Positions 18,981 through 26,618 of a stretch of 64,000 nt of DNA are shown piece by piece (within the stretch, counting starts at the first letter, position 1; the number at the start of each line of letters is the position of its first letter). The translations under genes were made by a program, and so were the position numbers. Under the pieces are notes generated by a model. It had not been told where the DNA came from and ran no database searches. It saw only the letters and a program-made list of their open reading frames with translations. Source of the stretch: Halomonas rhizosphaerae (lineage in GTDB: Bacteria > Pseudomonadota > Gammaproteobacteria > Pseudomonadales > Halomonadaceae). Location of the stretch: assembly GCF_030010555.1 (NCBI RefSeq), contig NZ_JASCQP010000015.1:62001-126000 (forward strand), written 5' to 3'.

Positions 18981-20354
18981 GTGACGTCGCCCAAGACCAC
19001 TGCCCGCGCGGGCACGCGACAGCGCATCCTATCGCTGGCCTGGCCGATCATCCTCTCCAACATCACCGTGCCGCTGCTCGGGCTGGTGGATACTGCCGTG
19101 GTCGGCCACCTGCCCGACTCGCGCTATCTCGCCGGGGTGACCCTGGGCGCGACGCTGTTCAGCTTCCTCTACTGGGGTTTCGGCTTCCTGCGCATGGGCA
19201 CCACCGGCCTCACCTCCCAGGCGGTGGGCCGCGAGGCGGACGGTGAGGTGCGCAACCTGCTCGGCCAGTCGCTGCTGCTCGCCCTGGTGATCGGTATGGG
19301 GCTGATCCTCGCCGGTGGCCCATTGGTGACCCTCGGACTGTGGCTGCTCGACGGCAGCGAGGTGGCCACGGCGCTGGCCGCGGAGTACGCCCGCATCCGC
19401 CTGCTCTCCGCCCCGGCGGTGCTGGCCAACTACGCCATCCTCGGCTGGTTCCTCGGCCAGCAGAACTCACGGGTAACGCTGGCCATCCTGGTGCTGACCA
19501 ACGGCGTCAACATCGCCCTCGACCTGCTGTTTGTGGTGGGGCTGGGGATGGCCAGCGACGGCGTGGCCTGGGCCACGGTGCTCGCCGACTACACGGCACT
19601 GGCCTTCGGCCTCTGGCTGGTCTCGCGCCAGCTCAAGCTGCTGGAAGGGCGCTTCCTGCGCGAACGACTGCTGCGCCTGGCCGCCTATGGCGAGCTCTTC
19701 CGGGTCAACGCCAACCTCTTCGTGCGCACCCTGGGGCTGTTGTTCGCCATGGCCTTCTTCACCTCCCGCGGCGCCGCCCAGGGCGACACGGTGCTGGCGG
19801 CCAACGCCGTACTGCTGCAGTTCATCATGCTGACCAGCTACGCGCTGGACGGCTTCGCCCATGCCGCCGAGGCGCTGGCCGGCCGTGCCGTGGGCCGCCG
19901 ACGCTTCGACGAGTTCGGCCAGGTCGTCCGCAGTGCCGCGCGCTTCTCGCTGGTCACAGCGGGGCTGGCAGCGCTGGCCTTCGCCCTGGGGGGCAAGTGG
20001 CTGATCGCGCTCCTGACGGGCCTGCCGGAGGTGCGGTCCACCGCCGGCGACTATCTGCCCTGGATGGTCGTCATGCCGCTGGTGGCGGTGTGGAGCTACC
20101 TGCTGGATGGCGTCTTCATCGGGGCCACGGCGATCCGCGAGATGCGCAACAGCATCTATGCAGGACTCGCCGTCTACCTGCCACTCTGGTGGCTGACCAC
20201 GCCCCTGGGCAACCACGGTCTGTGGCTGGCCTTCCTGGCCTTTGCCGTGGTGCGCTCGGGCGTGCTGGCGGCCTACTACCGGCACCACCGCCGCTCCCGC
20301 TGGCGCCACCACACCGCGGCCGACGGCGTTGAAGGAGTCTCCCGCGCCGGGTAG
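18981..20354 (+). CDS. MATE family efflux transporter (DinF-like)
   Basis: A 457-residue protein with twelve predicted membrane helices in two related halves, the MATE architecture. It begins SLAWPIILSNITVPLLGLVD with TAVVGHL next, the classic MATE/DinF N-terminus. The second half shows a matching DGFAHAAEALAGRAVG. Such proteins expel organic cations or other toxic compounds using a proton or sodium gradient. The GTG at 18981 has AAGGA 8 nt upstream; an upstream frame would start inside the preceding terminator. The C-terminal tail is rich in Arg and His (RHHRRSRWRHH). Confidence 0.9.
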   Translation: MTSPKTTARAGTRQRILSLAWPIILSNITVPLLGLVDTAVVGHLPDSRYLAGVTLGATLFSFLYWGFGFLRMGTTGLTSQAVGREADGEVRNLLGQSLLLALVIGMGLILAGGPLVTLGLWLLDGSEVATALAAEYARIRLLSAPAVLANYAILGWFLGQQNSRVTLAILVLTNGVNIALDLLFVVGLGMASDGVAWATVLADYTALAFGLWLVSRQLKLLEGRFLRERLLRLAAYGELFRVNANLFVRTLGLLFAMAFFTSRGAAQGDTVLAANAVLLQFIMLTSYALDGFAHAAEALAGRAVGRRRFDEFGQVVRSAARFSLVTAGLAALAFALGGKWLIALLTGLPEVRSTAGDYLPWMVVMPLVAVWSYLLDGVFIGATAIREMRNSIYAGLAVYLPLWWLTTPLGNHGLWLAFLAFAVVRSGVLAAYYRHHRRSRWRHHTAADGVEGVSRAG

Positions 20355-20385
20355 CGCAACCCTCTGAGGTTGCGCTACTTTCTTT
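20351..20385 (+). terminator. Rho-independent terminator after MATE gene
   Basis: An 11-bp stem (GTAGCGCAACC and complement), a 6-nt loop and then TTTCTTT. The stem begins within the stop codon region of the MATE gene. This is one of the clearest intrinsic terminators in the window. Confidence 0.88.
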
Positions 20386-20425
20386 CAGACACGCGACAAC
20401 TCGACCACAGAAGAAGGGAACCCTC

Positions 20426-21736
20426 ATGCTCAAGGCCCTATCGAGACCAGCCGTCAAGCTGGTCGAACGCTACCTGCCCGACCCCTACATCTTCGTCCTG
20501 CTGCTGACGATCATCGCCGCCGCCGCGGCCATCGCAGTGGAACGCCAGACCCCGCTGGCGGTGATGCGCTTCTGGGGCGACGGCTTCTGGGGCCTGCTGA
20601 CCTTCTCGATGCAGATGCTGCTGGTCCTCGTCACCGGCTACATGCTGGCCAGCTCCCCGCCCGTCAAGCGCCTGCTGCAGAAGCTCGCCGGCCTGGCGAA
20701 GAATGCCGGCAGCGCCATCATCCTGGTCACCCTGGTGTCGCTGGTCGCCAGCTGGATCAACTGGGGCTTCGGCCTGGTGGTAGGGGCGCTGTTCGCCAAG
20801 GAACTGGCCCGCCTGGTGCGCGTCGACTACCGCCTGCTGGTGGCCAGCGCCTACTCCGGCTTCATCGTCTGGCACGGCGGCCTGGCCGGCTCGATCCCGT
20901 TGACCATCGCCACCGACGACCATTTCACCGCCGAGCAGATCGGCGTGATCGGTACCGGCGATACCATCTTCTCGCTGTTCAACCTGGCCATCGTGGCCTG
21001 CCTGTTCATCGCCGTACCGCTGGTCAACCGGCTGATGCTCCCCGACGAGAAGGAGAGCGTCTATATCGACCCCAAGCTGCTGGGTGACGACGAGGAAAGG
21101 CGCGTGCGCATCACCCGTCCCGCCGAGCGCCTGGAAAACAGCACGACCCTGGCCTGGCTGGTAGGCATCCCCGGGGTGCTGTTCCTGCTCGACCACTTCA
21201 TCTTCCGCGACGGCGGCCTGAACCTCAACGTGGTCAACTTCCTGTTCCTGTCGCTGGCCATCGTGCTGCACCGCACGCCCCGTAGCCTGCTCGAGAGCCT
21301 CCAGGAGGCGATCAAGGGCGGTGCCGGCATCGTCATCCAGTTCCCCTTCTATGCCGGCATCATGGCGATCATGGTGCAGTCGGGGCTGGCCGAGAGCATG
21401 TCGGAGACCCTCATCTCCTTTGCCACCGAGACCACCCTGCCCTTCTGGTCCTTCATCAGCGCCGGTATCGTCAATATCTTCGTGCCCTCAGGTGGCGGCC
21501 AGTGGGCCGTGCAGGCGCCGGTGATGCTGCCCGCCGCCCAGGCCCTGGGCGTGGACATTCCCCGGGTGGCCATGGCCGTGGCCTGGGGGGACGCCTGGAC
21601 CAACCTGCTGCAGCCCTTCTGGGCCCTGCCGGTGCTCGGCATCGCCGGCCTCAAGGCCAAGGACATCATGGGCTTCTGCCTGATCCAGCTGTTCATCACC
21701 GGTATCATCATCGCGGTGGGCCTGACCTGGTTCTGA
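20426..21736 (+). CDS. atoE: short-chain fatty acid transporter AtoE family
   Basis: A 436-residue polytopic membrane protein matching the AtoE family, which carries butyrate, acetoacetate or related short-chain acids. Family segments are visible: ERYLPDPYIFVLLLT at the N-terminus, SWINWGFGLVVGALFAKE near 110, YSGFIVWHGGLAGSIPL near 145, and NIFVPSGGGQWAVQAP near 350. No ato catabolic genes flank it. It has its own terminators on both sides, so it is monocistronic. The substrate is inferred from family only. Confidence 0.88.
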   Translation: MLKALSRPAVKLVERYLPDPYIFVLLLTIIAAAAAIAVERQTPLAVMRFWGDGFWGLLTFSMQMLLVLVTGYMLASSPPVKRLLQKLAGLAKNAGSAIILVTLVSLVASWINWGFGLVVGALFAKELARLVRVDYRLLVASAYSGFIVWHGGLAGSIPLTIATDDHFTAEQIGVIGTGDTIFSLFNLAIVACLFIAVPLVNRLMLPDEKESVYIDPKLLGDDEERRVRITRPAERLENSTTLAWLVGIPGVLFLLDHFIFRDGGLNLNVVNFLFLSLAIVLHRTPRSLLESLQEAIKGGAGIVIQFPFYAGIMAIMVQSGLAESMSETLISFATETTLPFWSFISAGIVNIFVPSGGGQWAVQAPVMLPAAQALGVDIPRVAMAVAWGDAWTNLLQPFWALPVLGIAGLKAKDIMGFCLIQLFITGIIIAVGLTWF

Positions 21737-21762
21737 TCACCGGGCCTGACTGCCCCGCATCA

Positions 21763-21795
21763 AACGCCTTGCTCCCCTCGCGGGGGCAAGGCGTT
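21763..21795 (+). terminator. terminator after atoE
   Basis: A hairpin with outer stem AACGCCTTGC and an inner C/G stem, apex near 21778. It starts 26 bp after the atoE stop. Only a short T run (GTTATGCT) follows. Confidence 0.72.
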
Positions 21796-21826
21796 ATGCT
21801 GTAGGAAACCTCAAGGGAGCATGACG

Positions 21827-22330
21827 ATGGACGACCAACCGCTGAACGGGCAGCACGAGCTCTCGATGACCGTGCTGATGACACCGGACATGGCCAACTT
21901 CAGTGGCAAGGTGCATGGCGGCGCCATCCTCAAGAAGCTCGACGAGGTGGCCTATGCCTGTGCCAGCCGCTATGCCGGCCACTACGTGGTGACGCTGTCC
22001 GTCGACCAGGTGCTGTTCAAGCAGCCGATCCATGTCGGCGAGCTGGTCACCTTCCTGGCCTGCGTCAACCATGTCGGCAGTTCTTCCATGGAGATCGGCA
22101 TCAAGGTGGTGGCGGAGGACATCCGCAAGAAGGTGATCCGCCACACCAACAGCTGCTACCTGACCATGGTGGCCGTGGACGACACCGGCAAGCCGGCACG
22201 GGTCCCGCCTTTGAAGCTGGCGACCCGGCTCCAGAAGCTGCGTTTCGAGAAGGCGGCCCTGCGCAAGAAGTTGCGCAAGCAGGCCGAGGAGGAAGAGCGT
22301 CGCACCCAGGCCGAGCACGGCGACCCCTGA
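21827..22330 (+). CDS. acyl-CoA thioesterase, hot-dog fold (YciA/YkhA-like)
   Basis: A 167-residue protein of the acyl-CoA hydrolase family, which cleaves acyl-CoA to free acid and CoA in the cytoplasm. The signature VLMTPDMANFSGKVHGGAIL near residue 13 carries the conserved N-x-x-G...HGG core. The hot-dog strand SVDQVLFKQPIHVGELV follows. The C-terminal 35 residues form a highly charged helix (FEKAALRKKLRKQAEEEERR). The ATG at 21827 is preferred over 21821 because the GGGAG is 7 nt before it rather than 1. It stands alone between atoE and convergent lipoprotein genes. Confidence 0.88.
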   Translation: MDDQPLNGQHELSMTVLMTPDMANFSGKVHGGAILKKLDEVAYACASRYAGHYVVTLSVDQVLFKQPIHVGELVTFLACVNHVGSSSMEIGIKVVAEDIRKKVIRHTNSCYLTMVAVDDTGKPARVPPLKLATRLQKLRFEKAALRKKLRKQAEEEERRTQAEHGDP

Positions 22331-22343
22331 GAAGAAGCGTGCG

Positions 22344-22676
22344 TCAGCCGCAATTCAGGGCGGTGATCCGGTCCCGGTCGTCCAGGCGAACATTGAGGCG
22401 CTCGGCCCGGTAATCGAGGGTATGGGCCTCGCCGGGGCGCATCACGCGCAGCGTGTCGGTACCGCTCTCTTCACGAAGGGACGCACCCAGCGCCTCATCG
22501 AAGTGGCGCCCCACCCGGTCCTGGACGCGGCCGGCACCACAGGCATCCTCGACCTCGGTGACGCGAGGAGGCTCGGGTGCCGGCGCGCGGGGAACCGGGG
22601 GATCGTTCGTGGCACTGCAGGCGGTCATCAGCGACAGGCCAGCGGTGGCCAGCCAGGGTTTCCAGGCGAGCAACAT
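22344..22676 (-). CDS. I78-family peptidase-inhibitor-like lipoprotein
   Basis: A 110-residue lipoprotein: signal peptide with lipobox LMTAC (lipidated Cys20), a proline-rich linker and a C-terminal domain of about 65 residues. That domain matches the peptidase inhibitor I78 family pattern: CGAGRVQDRVGRHFDEAL, later VMRPGEAHTLDYRAERLNV and the terminal ALNCG. The two cysteines probably form the family disulfide. Family members are thought to inhibit serine peptidases, probably in the envelope; no target is evident here. The ATG at 22676 places the lipobox correctly; starting earlier would bury it. A hairpin at 22727-22750 separates it from the entericidin genes. Confidence 0.82.
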   Translation of the reverse strand: MLLAWKPWLATAGLSLMTACSATNDPPVPRAPAPEPPRVTEVEDACGAGRVQDRVGRHFDEALGASLREESGTDTLRVMRPGEAHTLDYRAERLNVRLDDRDRITALNCG

Positions 22677-22726
22677 GCGGGAGTTCCAGCTAGTGAACGG
22701 GGATCTTGTCGAAAAATGAATCAAGT

Positions 22727-22750
22727 CGGGCACGCCGAAGGGCGTGCCCG
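22727..22750 (-). terminator. terminator after entericidin pair
   Basis: A perfect 10-bp stem (CGGGCACGCC and complement) with a GAAG loop, 42 bp after the stop of the second entericidin gene. On the minus strand a TTTTT run follows about 10 nt later. Confidence 0.65.
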
Positions 22751-22791
22751 TGTCAACCTAGGCAGGCTTGCTATGCCGGATGAGCGGGAGC

Positions 22792-22923
22792 TCAGCTGGC
22801 GGCATCCTGCACGGCCTCGCCACCCTGCTCGACGTCCCGACCGGCGCCTTCCATGGTATTACACCCGGCGAGCAGGCCGGCGGTCATCAGCAGCATGAAG
22901 CCCATGGCGATCACTTTCTTCAT
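22792..22923 (-). CDS. entericidin-like small lipoprotein (second copy)
   Basis: A 43-residue lipoprotein precursor. A short hydrophobic signal ends in LLAGC (lipidated Cys21), then CNTMEGAGRDVEQGGEAVQ, the conserved entericidin A/B body. A very strong ribosome site, AAGGAGG, lies 7 nt before the ATG. In E. coli the tandem ecnA and ecnB encode an antidote and a bacteriolytic lipoprotein; which role this copy plays cannot be told. It follows the other copy by 102 bp on the same strand. Confidence 0.9.
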   Translation of the reverse strand: MKKVIAMGFMLLMTAGLLAGCNTMEGAGRDVEQGGEAVQDAAS

Positions 22924-23025
22924 GGCATGTCCTCCTTAACGGGTTCAGGGATCCATTCCTTGCCGTGAAGCAATGGCAATTTCAGCCTAGCAGCCCACTC
23001 GCCAACCTGCTCCGGGACAGCAACG

Positions 23026-23157
23026 TCAGGAGCTGGAGCGCTGGATCGCCTCGCCGCCCTCCTCGATGTCCTCGCCGGCCCCGCGCATGGTATTGCAGCC
23101 GCTGAGCAGGGAAAGGGTGAAAAGTGAGACCACTATCAGCGATATCATTCGTTTCAT
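23026..23157 (-). CDS. entericidin-like small lipoprotein (first copy)
   Basis: A 43-residue precursor with lipobox LLSGC (Cys21) followed by CNTMRGAGEDIEEGGEAIQ. It shares length and body with the downstream copy but differs in the signal and C-terminal tail (RSSS versus DAAS). GAGGA lies 7 nt before the ATG. A sigmaS-like -10 element and a small leader hairpin lie upstream at 23194-23217. The mature peptide would be a 23-residue acylated, amphipathic, acidic peptide in the envelope. Confidence 0.9.
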   Translation of the reverse strand: MKRMISLIVVSLFTLSLLSGCNTMRGAGEDIEEGGEAIQRSSS

Positions 23158-23193
23158 GATGGCGTCCTCGTTGCCGTTCCCGATGTGGAACAC

Positions 23194-23217
23194 AAGGGGT
23201 GTCCCCTTAAATCTAGC
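23194..23217 (-). promoter_or_regulatory. sigmaS-like -10 element and leader hairpin before entericidins
   Basis: On the minus strand GCTAGATTTAA (23217-23207) matches the sigmaS -10 consensus KCTAYACTTAA at 9 of 11 positions. Directly after it AAGGGG-ACA-CCCCTT forms a 6-bp hairpin at 23194-23208. Transcription starting near 23201 gives a leader of about 44 nt. Stationary-phase control is inference, but E. coli ecnB is known to be sigmaS-dependent. Confidence 0.5.
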
Positions 23218-23243
23218 AGATACGGCGAAAGTGCCCAGTGGGC

Positions 23244-23990
23244 TCACCCCAGCAGCAGCCGCAGGATGATCGCGATGATCACCGCGATGGTCAGCCACTT
23301 GACGACGAAGGCGCCACGCGGGCTCATGTTGACTTTCACCGCCAACCAGGCCCCCAGCATGCTGCCGGCCGCCAGCACCAGGCCGTAGCCCCAGCGCACC
23401 TGATCGTTGGCCAGGAAGATGGCCAGAGCCGGCAGGGTGTAGACCAGTATGATCAGCACCTTGAAGACGTTCACCTGGGCCAGGTCGATCTTCAGCATAC
23501 GGTAGAGCACCACGATAAACAGGATGCCGACACCAACCTGGATAAAGCCGCCATAGAGGCCGATGGCGAACATGGCCAGATAGACCGCCGGCGTGAGGCG
23601 CTCCGGTGTCAGGGTCCGGGTCTCCAGGCGCGGCTGGGGCAGCAGCATCAACACCGCCGAGCACGCCATCACCGTGATCAGGATCGCCTCGAAGAGCCCA
23701 TCCCCGGTCTGCAGGGCGAGCCAGGCACCGAGCACCGAGCCGACCACTGCCGGCACCGAGAGCCGCAACGAGAGGCCCAGGTAGCGTGCACCGGCACGGA
23801 AGAAGCTGGTCACCGCGGAGATGCTCTGCAGCGCGATCGAGACCCGGTTGGTGCCGTTGGCCGCCTGAGGCGGCAACCCCAGGAACATCAGCAGTGGCAG
23901 GGTCAGCATCGAGCCCCCGGCGGAGAGCACGTTGATGAACCCGGCCAGGGTCCCGATGGCCAGCAGGGCAAGCGCCTCGAGCAGCGTCAT
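23244..23990 (-). CDS. TauE/SafE family membrane permease
   Basis: A 248-residue protein with about eight hydrophobic helices and a duplicated architecture typical of the TauE/SafE (sulfite/sulfonate exporter) family. Family hallmarks are GFINVLSAGGSMLTLPLL at the N-terminus, AANGTNRVSIALQS near 43 and, in the second half, GLYGGFIQVGVGILF near 143. Substrates proposed for the family include sulfite, sulfoacetate and other small anions; nothing nearby narrows this. It is upstream of the entericidin genes in the same direction but 86 bp away. Confidence 0.87.
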   Translation of the reverse strand: MTLLEALALLAIGTLAGFINVLSAGGSMLTLPLLMFLGLPPQAANGTNRVSIALQSISAVTSFFRAGARYLGLSLRLSVPAVVGSVLGAWLALQTGDGLFEAILITVMACSAVLMLLPQPRLETRTLTPERLTPAVYLAMFAIGLYGGFIQVGVGILFIVVLYRMLKIDLAQVNVFKVLIILVYTLPALAIFLANDQVRWGYGLVLAAGSMLGAWLAVKVNMSPRGAFVVKWLTIAVIIAIILRLLLG

Positions 23991-24127
23991 GACAGCGTCC
24001 GTTTTTTGCGGGTCGGAGAAAGGCCGTCCAGCATACCGGGGCAGCCCTGTAGGGGGAATCTGCCCCGATATCGGGTAGTTGTGCCATGATGACGGACAGG
24101 GACAGCCGACGCGAAAGGAGCCCCGTG

Positions 24128-24562
24128 ATGTCGGATTTCGAACCCGATCCCCGTCTGGTGGATGACAGCTATCCCGTCACCGAACTGCCGCTGTGCCAGC
24201 TGCGGCTGATGGACGATGCCCGCTTCCCCTGGCTGGTGCTGATACCGCGCCGCCTCGAGGTCAGCGAGGTGTTCCAGCTCGATGCCCCAGCTCAGCAGCA
24301 GCTATGGCGGGAAGCCAGCGCGGTCGGCAGGGCCATGCTCGATGCCCTCGGTGGCGACAAGCTCAACATCGCCAGCCTCGGCAATGTCGTCGCCCAGCTG
24401 CATGTGCACGTCATCGTGCGGCGTCGCGAGGATGCCGCCTGGCCGGCGCCGGTCTGGGGCCATGGTCAGGCCGAGGGCTATGACCTTGACCGGCTGGCCG
24501 ACATGCGTGCCCGCATCCTGGCCGAGGTGGAAGGGCTGGACCTGGCATCGCACGAAGGTTAA
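24128..24562 (+). CDS. HIT-domain nucleotide hydrolase/transferase
   Basis: A 144-residue histidine-triad protein. The motif region reads NVVAQLHVHVIVRR near residue 95: the last two histidines of the triad are present and the first is glutamine, with W/P-rich AAWPAPVWG after it. Family members hydrolyse dinucleoside polyphosphates or nucleoside phosphoramidates. The ATG at 24128 has AAAGGAG 7 nt upstream. The gene ends tail-to-tail with the ZevB-like gene; the two TAA stops share bases in a TTAA tetranucleotide. Confidence 0.85.
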   Translation: MSDFEPDPRLVDDSYPVTELPLCQLRLMDDARFPWLVLIPRRLEVSEVFQLDAPAQQQLWREASAVGRAMLDALGGDKLNIASLGNVVAQLHVHVIVRRREDAAWPAPVWGHGQAEGYDLDRLADMRARILAEVEGLDLASHEG

Positions 24563-25575
24563 CCGCCGAAGGGATGGGGCGCAGTATCCGGCTGCGCCGT
24601 CGCACCGCGCGACGGGGGCTCGCCCAGCAGCAGCGCGCTGGCCGGCTGGCCGACGCCGGTCACGGTCAGCGACACCCCCAGGACCATGATGGCCAGCCCG
24701 CCCGCCAGGGCGGCCCAGCCCAGCAGCCTGCCGATGCGGTGGTCCGTGCTCCGGGCCGCCAGCCGCTGCTCTGCCCAGCCTCGAGCGAACACGCTTGCCA
24801 GCGCCAGGGACGAGACGGTGAGGGCGGTACCCAGCGACATCACCAGTACCGCCGTCACCCCGACCATGAAATTGCCGAGCAGGGTCGCCGCCCCCAGCAG
24901 TAGAACGGCCCCGCTGCAGGGGCGTATGCCGATGGCGACCACCGTGGCCAGGGCCGTGCGCCAATCCCCGGCCCGCTGCGGATCCACATGGTGGTGCCCC
25001 CCGCAACAGTCGTGACCCGGGTGATGTTGATGCCCGTCATGGACATAGCCATCGCCGGATGCCACCACCGGGCGGCGCAGTTGGCGGATGGCACGCAGGC
25101 AGAGCCAGGCGCCGAGCAGCGCCACCATGATGAAGCTCGCCTGCTCGACCCAGGCCACACTGCCCATGGCCTGGCGGGTCAACCAGTCCAGGCCATGCAC
25201 CAGCACTACCACCAGGGCGATGGCCACCAGTCCCTGCAGCAGGGAGGCGGCACAGGAGAGCGCCAGCGCTCGCCGCCGTGCCCCGCCCTGGGAGACCAGA
25301 TACGTGGTCAACACCGCCTTGCCATGGCCGGGGCCGGCGGCATGGAAGACGCCATAGCCGAAGCTGATGCCGAGCAGGGTCGTCCAGGTCGCCGGCGAGG
25401 GTGTGCCGGAAATCCCCGTGATGGCCATGGTCAGCGCGCGATGGAAGTCGCGCTGCCAGGTCACCAGCTGCAGGGTGATGGCATTCAGGCCGCCCTGCAT
25501 GACGAACTGGAGGAGGGCCGCAACCACCAGCAGGGCCACCAGTACCACGGTCAGGTGCCTCACCGTCAATGGCAT
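24559..25575 (-). CDS. ZevB-like NicO-family metal transporter
   Basis: A 338-residue inner-membrane protein of the nickel/cobalt (NicO, RcnA/HupE-related) family. It shows the motif HAAGPGHGKAVLTTYLV near residue 80 and a cytoplasmic histidine-rich loop of about 20 residues near 180-200 (HDGHQHHPGHDCCGGHHH). The second membrane half carries IGIRPCSGAVLLL. Adjacent DUF1007 protein plus NicO permease is the arrangement of ZevA-ZevB, a zinc importer described in Haemophilus influenzae. I therefore favour zinc import, but nickel or cobalt is possible. It overlaps the upstream ZevA-like gene by 10 bp. Confidence 0.85.
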   Translation of the reverse strand: MPLTVRHLTVVLVALLVVAALLQFVMQGGLNAITLQLVTWQRDFHRALTMAITGISGTPSPATWTTLLGISFGYGVFHAAGPGHGKAVLTTYLVSQGGARRRALALSCAASLLQGLVAIALVVVLVHGLDWLTRQAMGSVAWVEQASFIMVALLGAWLCLRAIRQLRRPVVASGDGYVHDGHQHHPGHDCCGGHHHVDPQRAGDWRTALATVVAIGIRPCSGAVLLLGAATLLGNFMVGVTAVLVMSLGTALTVSSLALASVFARGWAEQRLAARSTDHRIGRLLGWAALAGGLAIMVLGVSLTVTGVGQPASALLLGEPPSRGATAQPDTAPHPFGG

Positions 25576-26237
25576 ACCACCTCCCCGGTCTCGGCGAAGT
25601 GACGCCCCAGCCCCGACTCGGCGGTGTCATCGACATCCAGCATGGCGGCCTCCATGACTCGCTCGGGATCGGGCTCTGCCGCCAGGATGCGCGTCTCGCA
25701 ATCGAGCTTGCCGCTCACCACCAGGGCATCGTCAAGCGGCGTATCACCCTCCGCTTCGTGCACCACCTCGATATAGTAGGAGGGGTCGAACACCCGGTAA
25801 CGCAGTGGCCCTCCCGTCAGGTCCAGCGGTTCAGCCAGCGGCAGCAGGAAGACGAATTCGATGCGCCCCTCCCGTGCGAGCACCGTGTACTCCTCGACCT
25901 CGCCGAAACCTGGCCTGTCGTCGCCCCATTGCAGCTCGGTGAAATAGTCCTGCGGCGACAGGGTATTCCGCATCTCGCCGCCCAACTGATCCAGAGCGGC
26001 CTCGACCCCACCGTCCCCCTGCTCACGTTCGAGCTCCTCGAGCAGCACCAAGCTGTAGAAGGGGTCCAGGCGCCATGACTGCTGCAGCGCTTCCAGCCGG
26101 CCTTCATCGTCGAGCACCAGGCGCATGCGCAGGTCAATCCAGCCGTGGGGGTGCGCCGTGGCCGTAAGCGGCAGAAGAAGGCCGGCGGCGAGGCAGAGCA
26201 CGCCGATCACGCGAGGGAAGAGTACGTAAGGAATCAT
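25566..26237 (-). CDS. ZevA-like periplasmic protein (DUF1007)
   Basis: A 223-residue exported protein. A hydrophobic signal peptide ends near TATA, and the mature chain begins HPHGWIDLRM, the DUF1007 hallmark with its potential metal-binding histidines at the new N-terminus. Other family blocks are WRLDPFYSLVLLEELE and YRVFDPSYYIEV. Together with the overlapping NicO-type permease it probably forms a periplasmic delivery/permease pair for zinc. The ATG at 26237 has AAGG 6 nt upstream; ATG 26255 is an alternative. It follows two lipoprotein genes in the same operon, 27 bp after the second. Confidence 0.85.
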   Translation of the reverse strand: MIPYVLFPRVIGVLCLAAGLLLPLTATAHPHGWIDLRMRLVLDDEGRLEALQQSWRLDPFYSLVLLEELEREQGDGGVEAALDQLGGEMRNTLSPQDYFTELQWGDDRPGFGEVEEYTVLAREGRIEFVFLLPLAEPLDLTGGPLRYRVFDPSYYIEVVHEAEGDTPLDDALVVSGKLDCETRILAAEPDPERVMEAAMLDVDDTAESGLGRHFAETGEVVCH

Positions 26238-26264
26238 CGTAGGCCTTGTCATCATTCGAGCAGG

Positions 26265-26618
26265 TCAGGGCAACAGCCCCAGCCGCGACTGCAGGTCGGT
26301 CAGCAGCGGGTCCAGGACGGTGGGCGGCAGGGGCCGACCACCGCGGGTAGCGATGAAGCTGACGCGGCTGCCGTCCCCCTGGCCGGCCACGCGCAGCGAC
26401 ACGCCGTATCCCGGCATCCGGCCCAGCACCGCCTCCAGGCGACCCAGGTCGGCGTCGGCATGATGGATCACGTAGCCGCGTTCCATCAGCAGGTCCATGG
26501 CCTCGCGCAGGGTGGTCTCGGGCGTCGCCGCCAGGTAAATCTCGCGGGGCTCAGGCGGGGCCGGCGTGGCACAGCCGGCCAGCCAGGCGACCAGCAGGAT
26601 GACGAGGGGGGCACGCAT
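26265..26618 (-). CDS. lipoprotein of unknown function, second of a related pair
   Basis: A 117-residue lipoprotein with lipobox WLAGC and lipidated Cys16. The body contains LREAMDLLMERGYVIHHADA followed by LGRLEAVLG, which resembles a stretch in the upstream lipoprotein (GFLVRHTDASLGLVSAE), so the two share a domain. The second half (VSLRVAGQG, VSFIATRGG) is predicted beta-rich. The ATG at 26618 (GGAGG 7 nt upstream) overlaps the previous stop by 1 nt (TGATG). I do not recognise a named family. Its place directly before the ZevAB-like genes suggests a role in metal homeostasis at the outer membrane (inference). Confidence 0.75.
   Translation of the reverse strand: MRAPLVILLVAWLAGCATPAPPEPREIYLAATPETTLREAMDLLMERGYVIHHADADLGRLEAVLGRMPGYGVSLRVAGQGDGSRVSFIATRGGRPLPPTVLDPLLTDLQSRLGLLP

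Noticed and set aside
24085..24128. Upstream ATGs at 24086/24089 as starts of the HIT gene
   Set aside because: They lie in a region that looks like a promoter, lack ribosome sites and add non-conserved polar residues; the ATG at 24128 has AAAGGAG at ideal distance.
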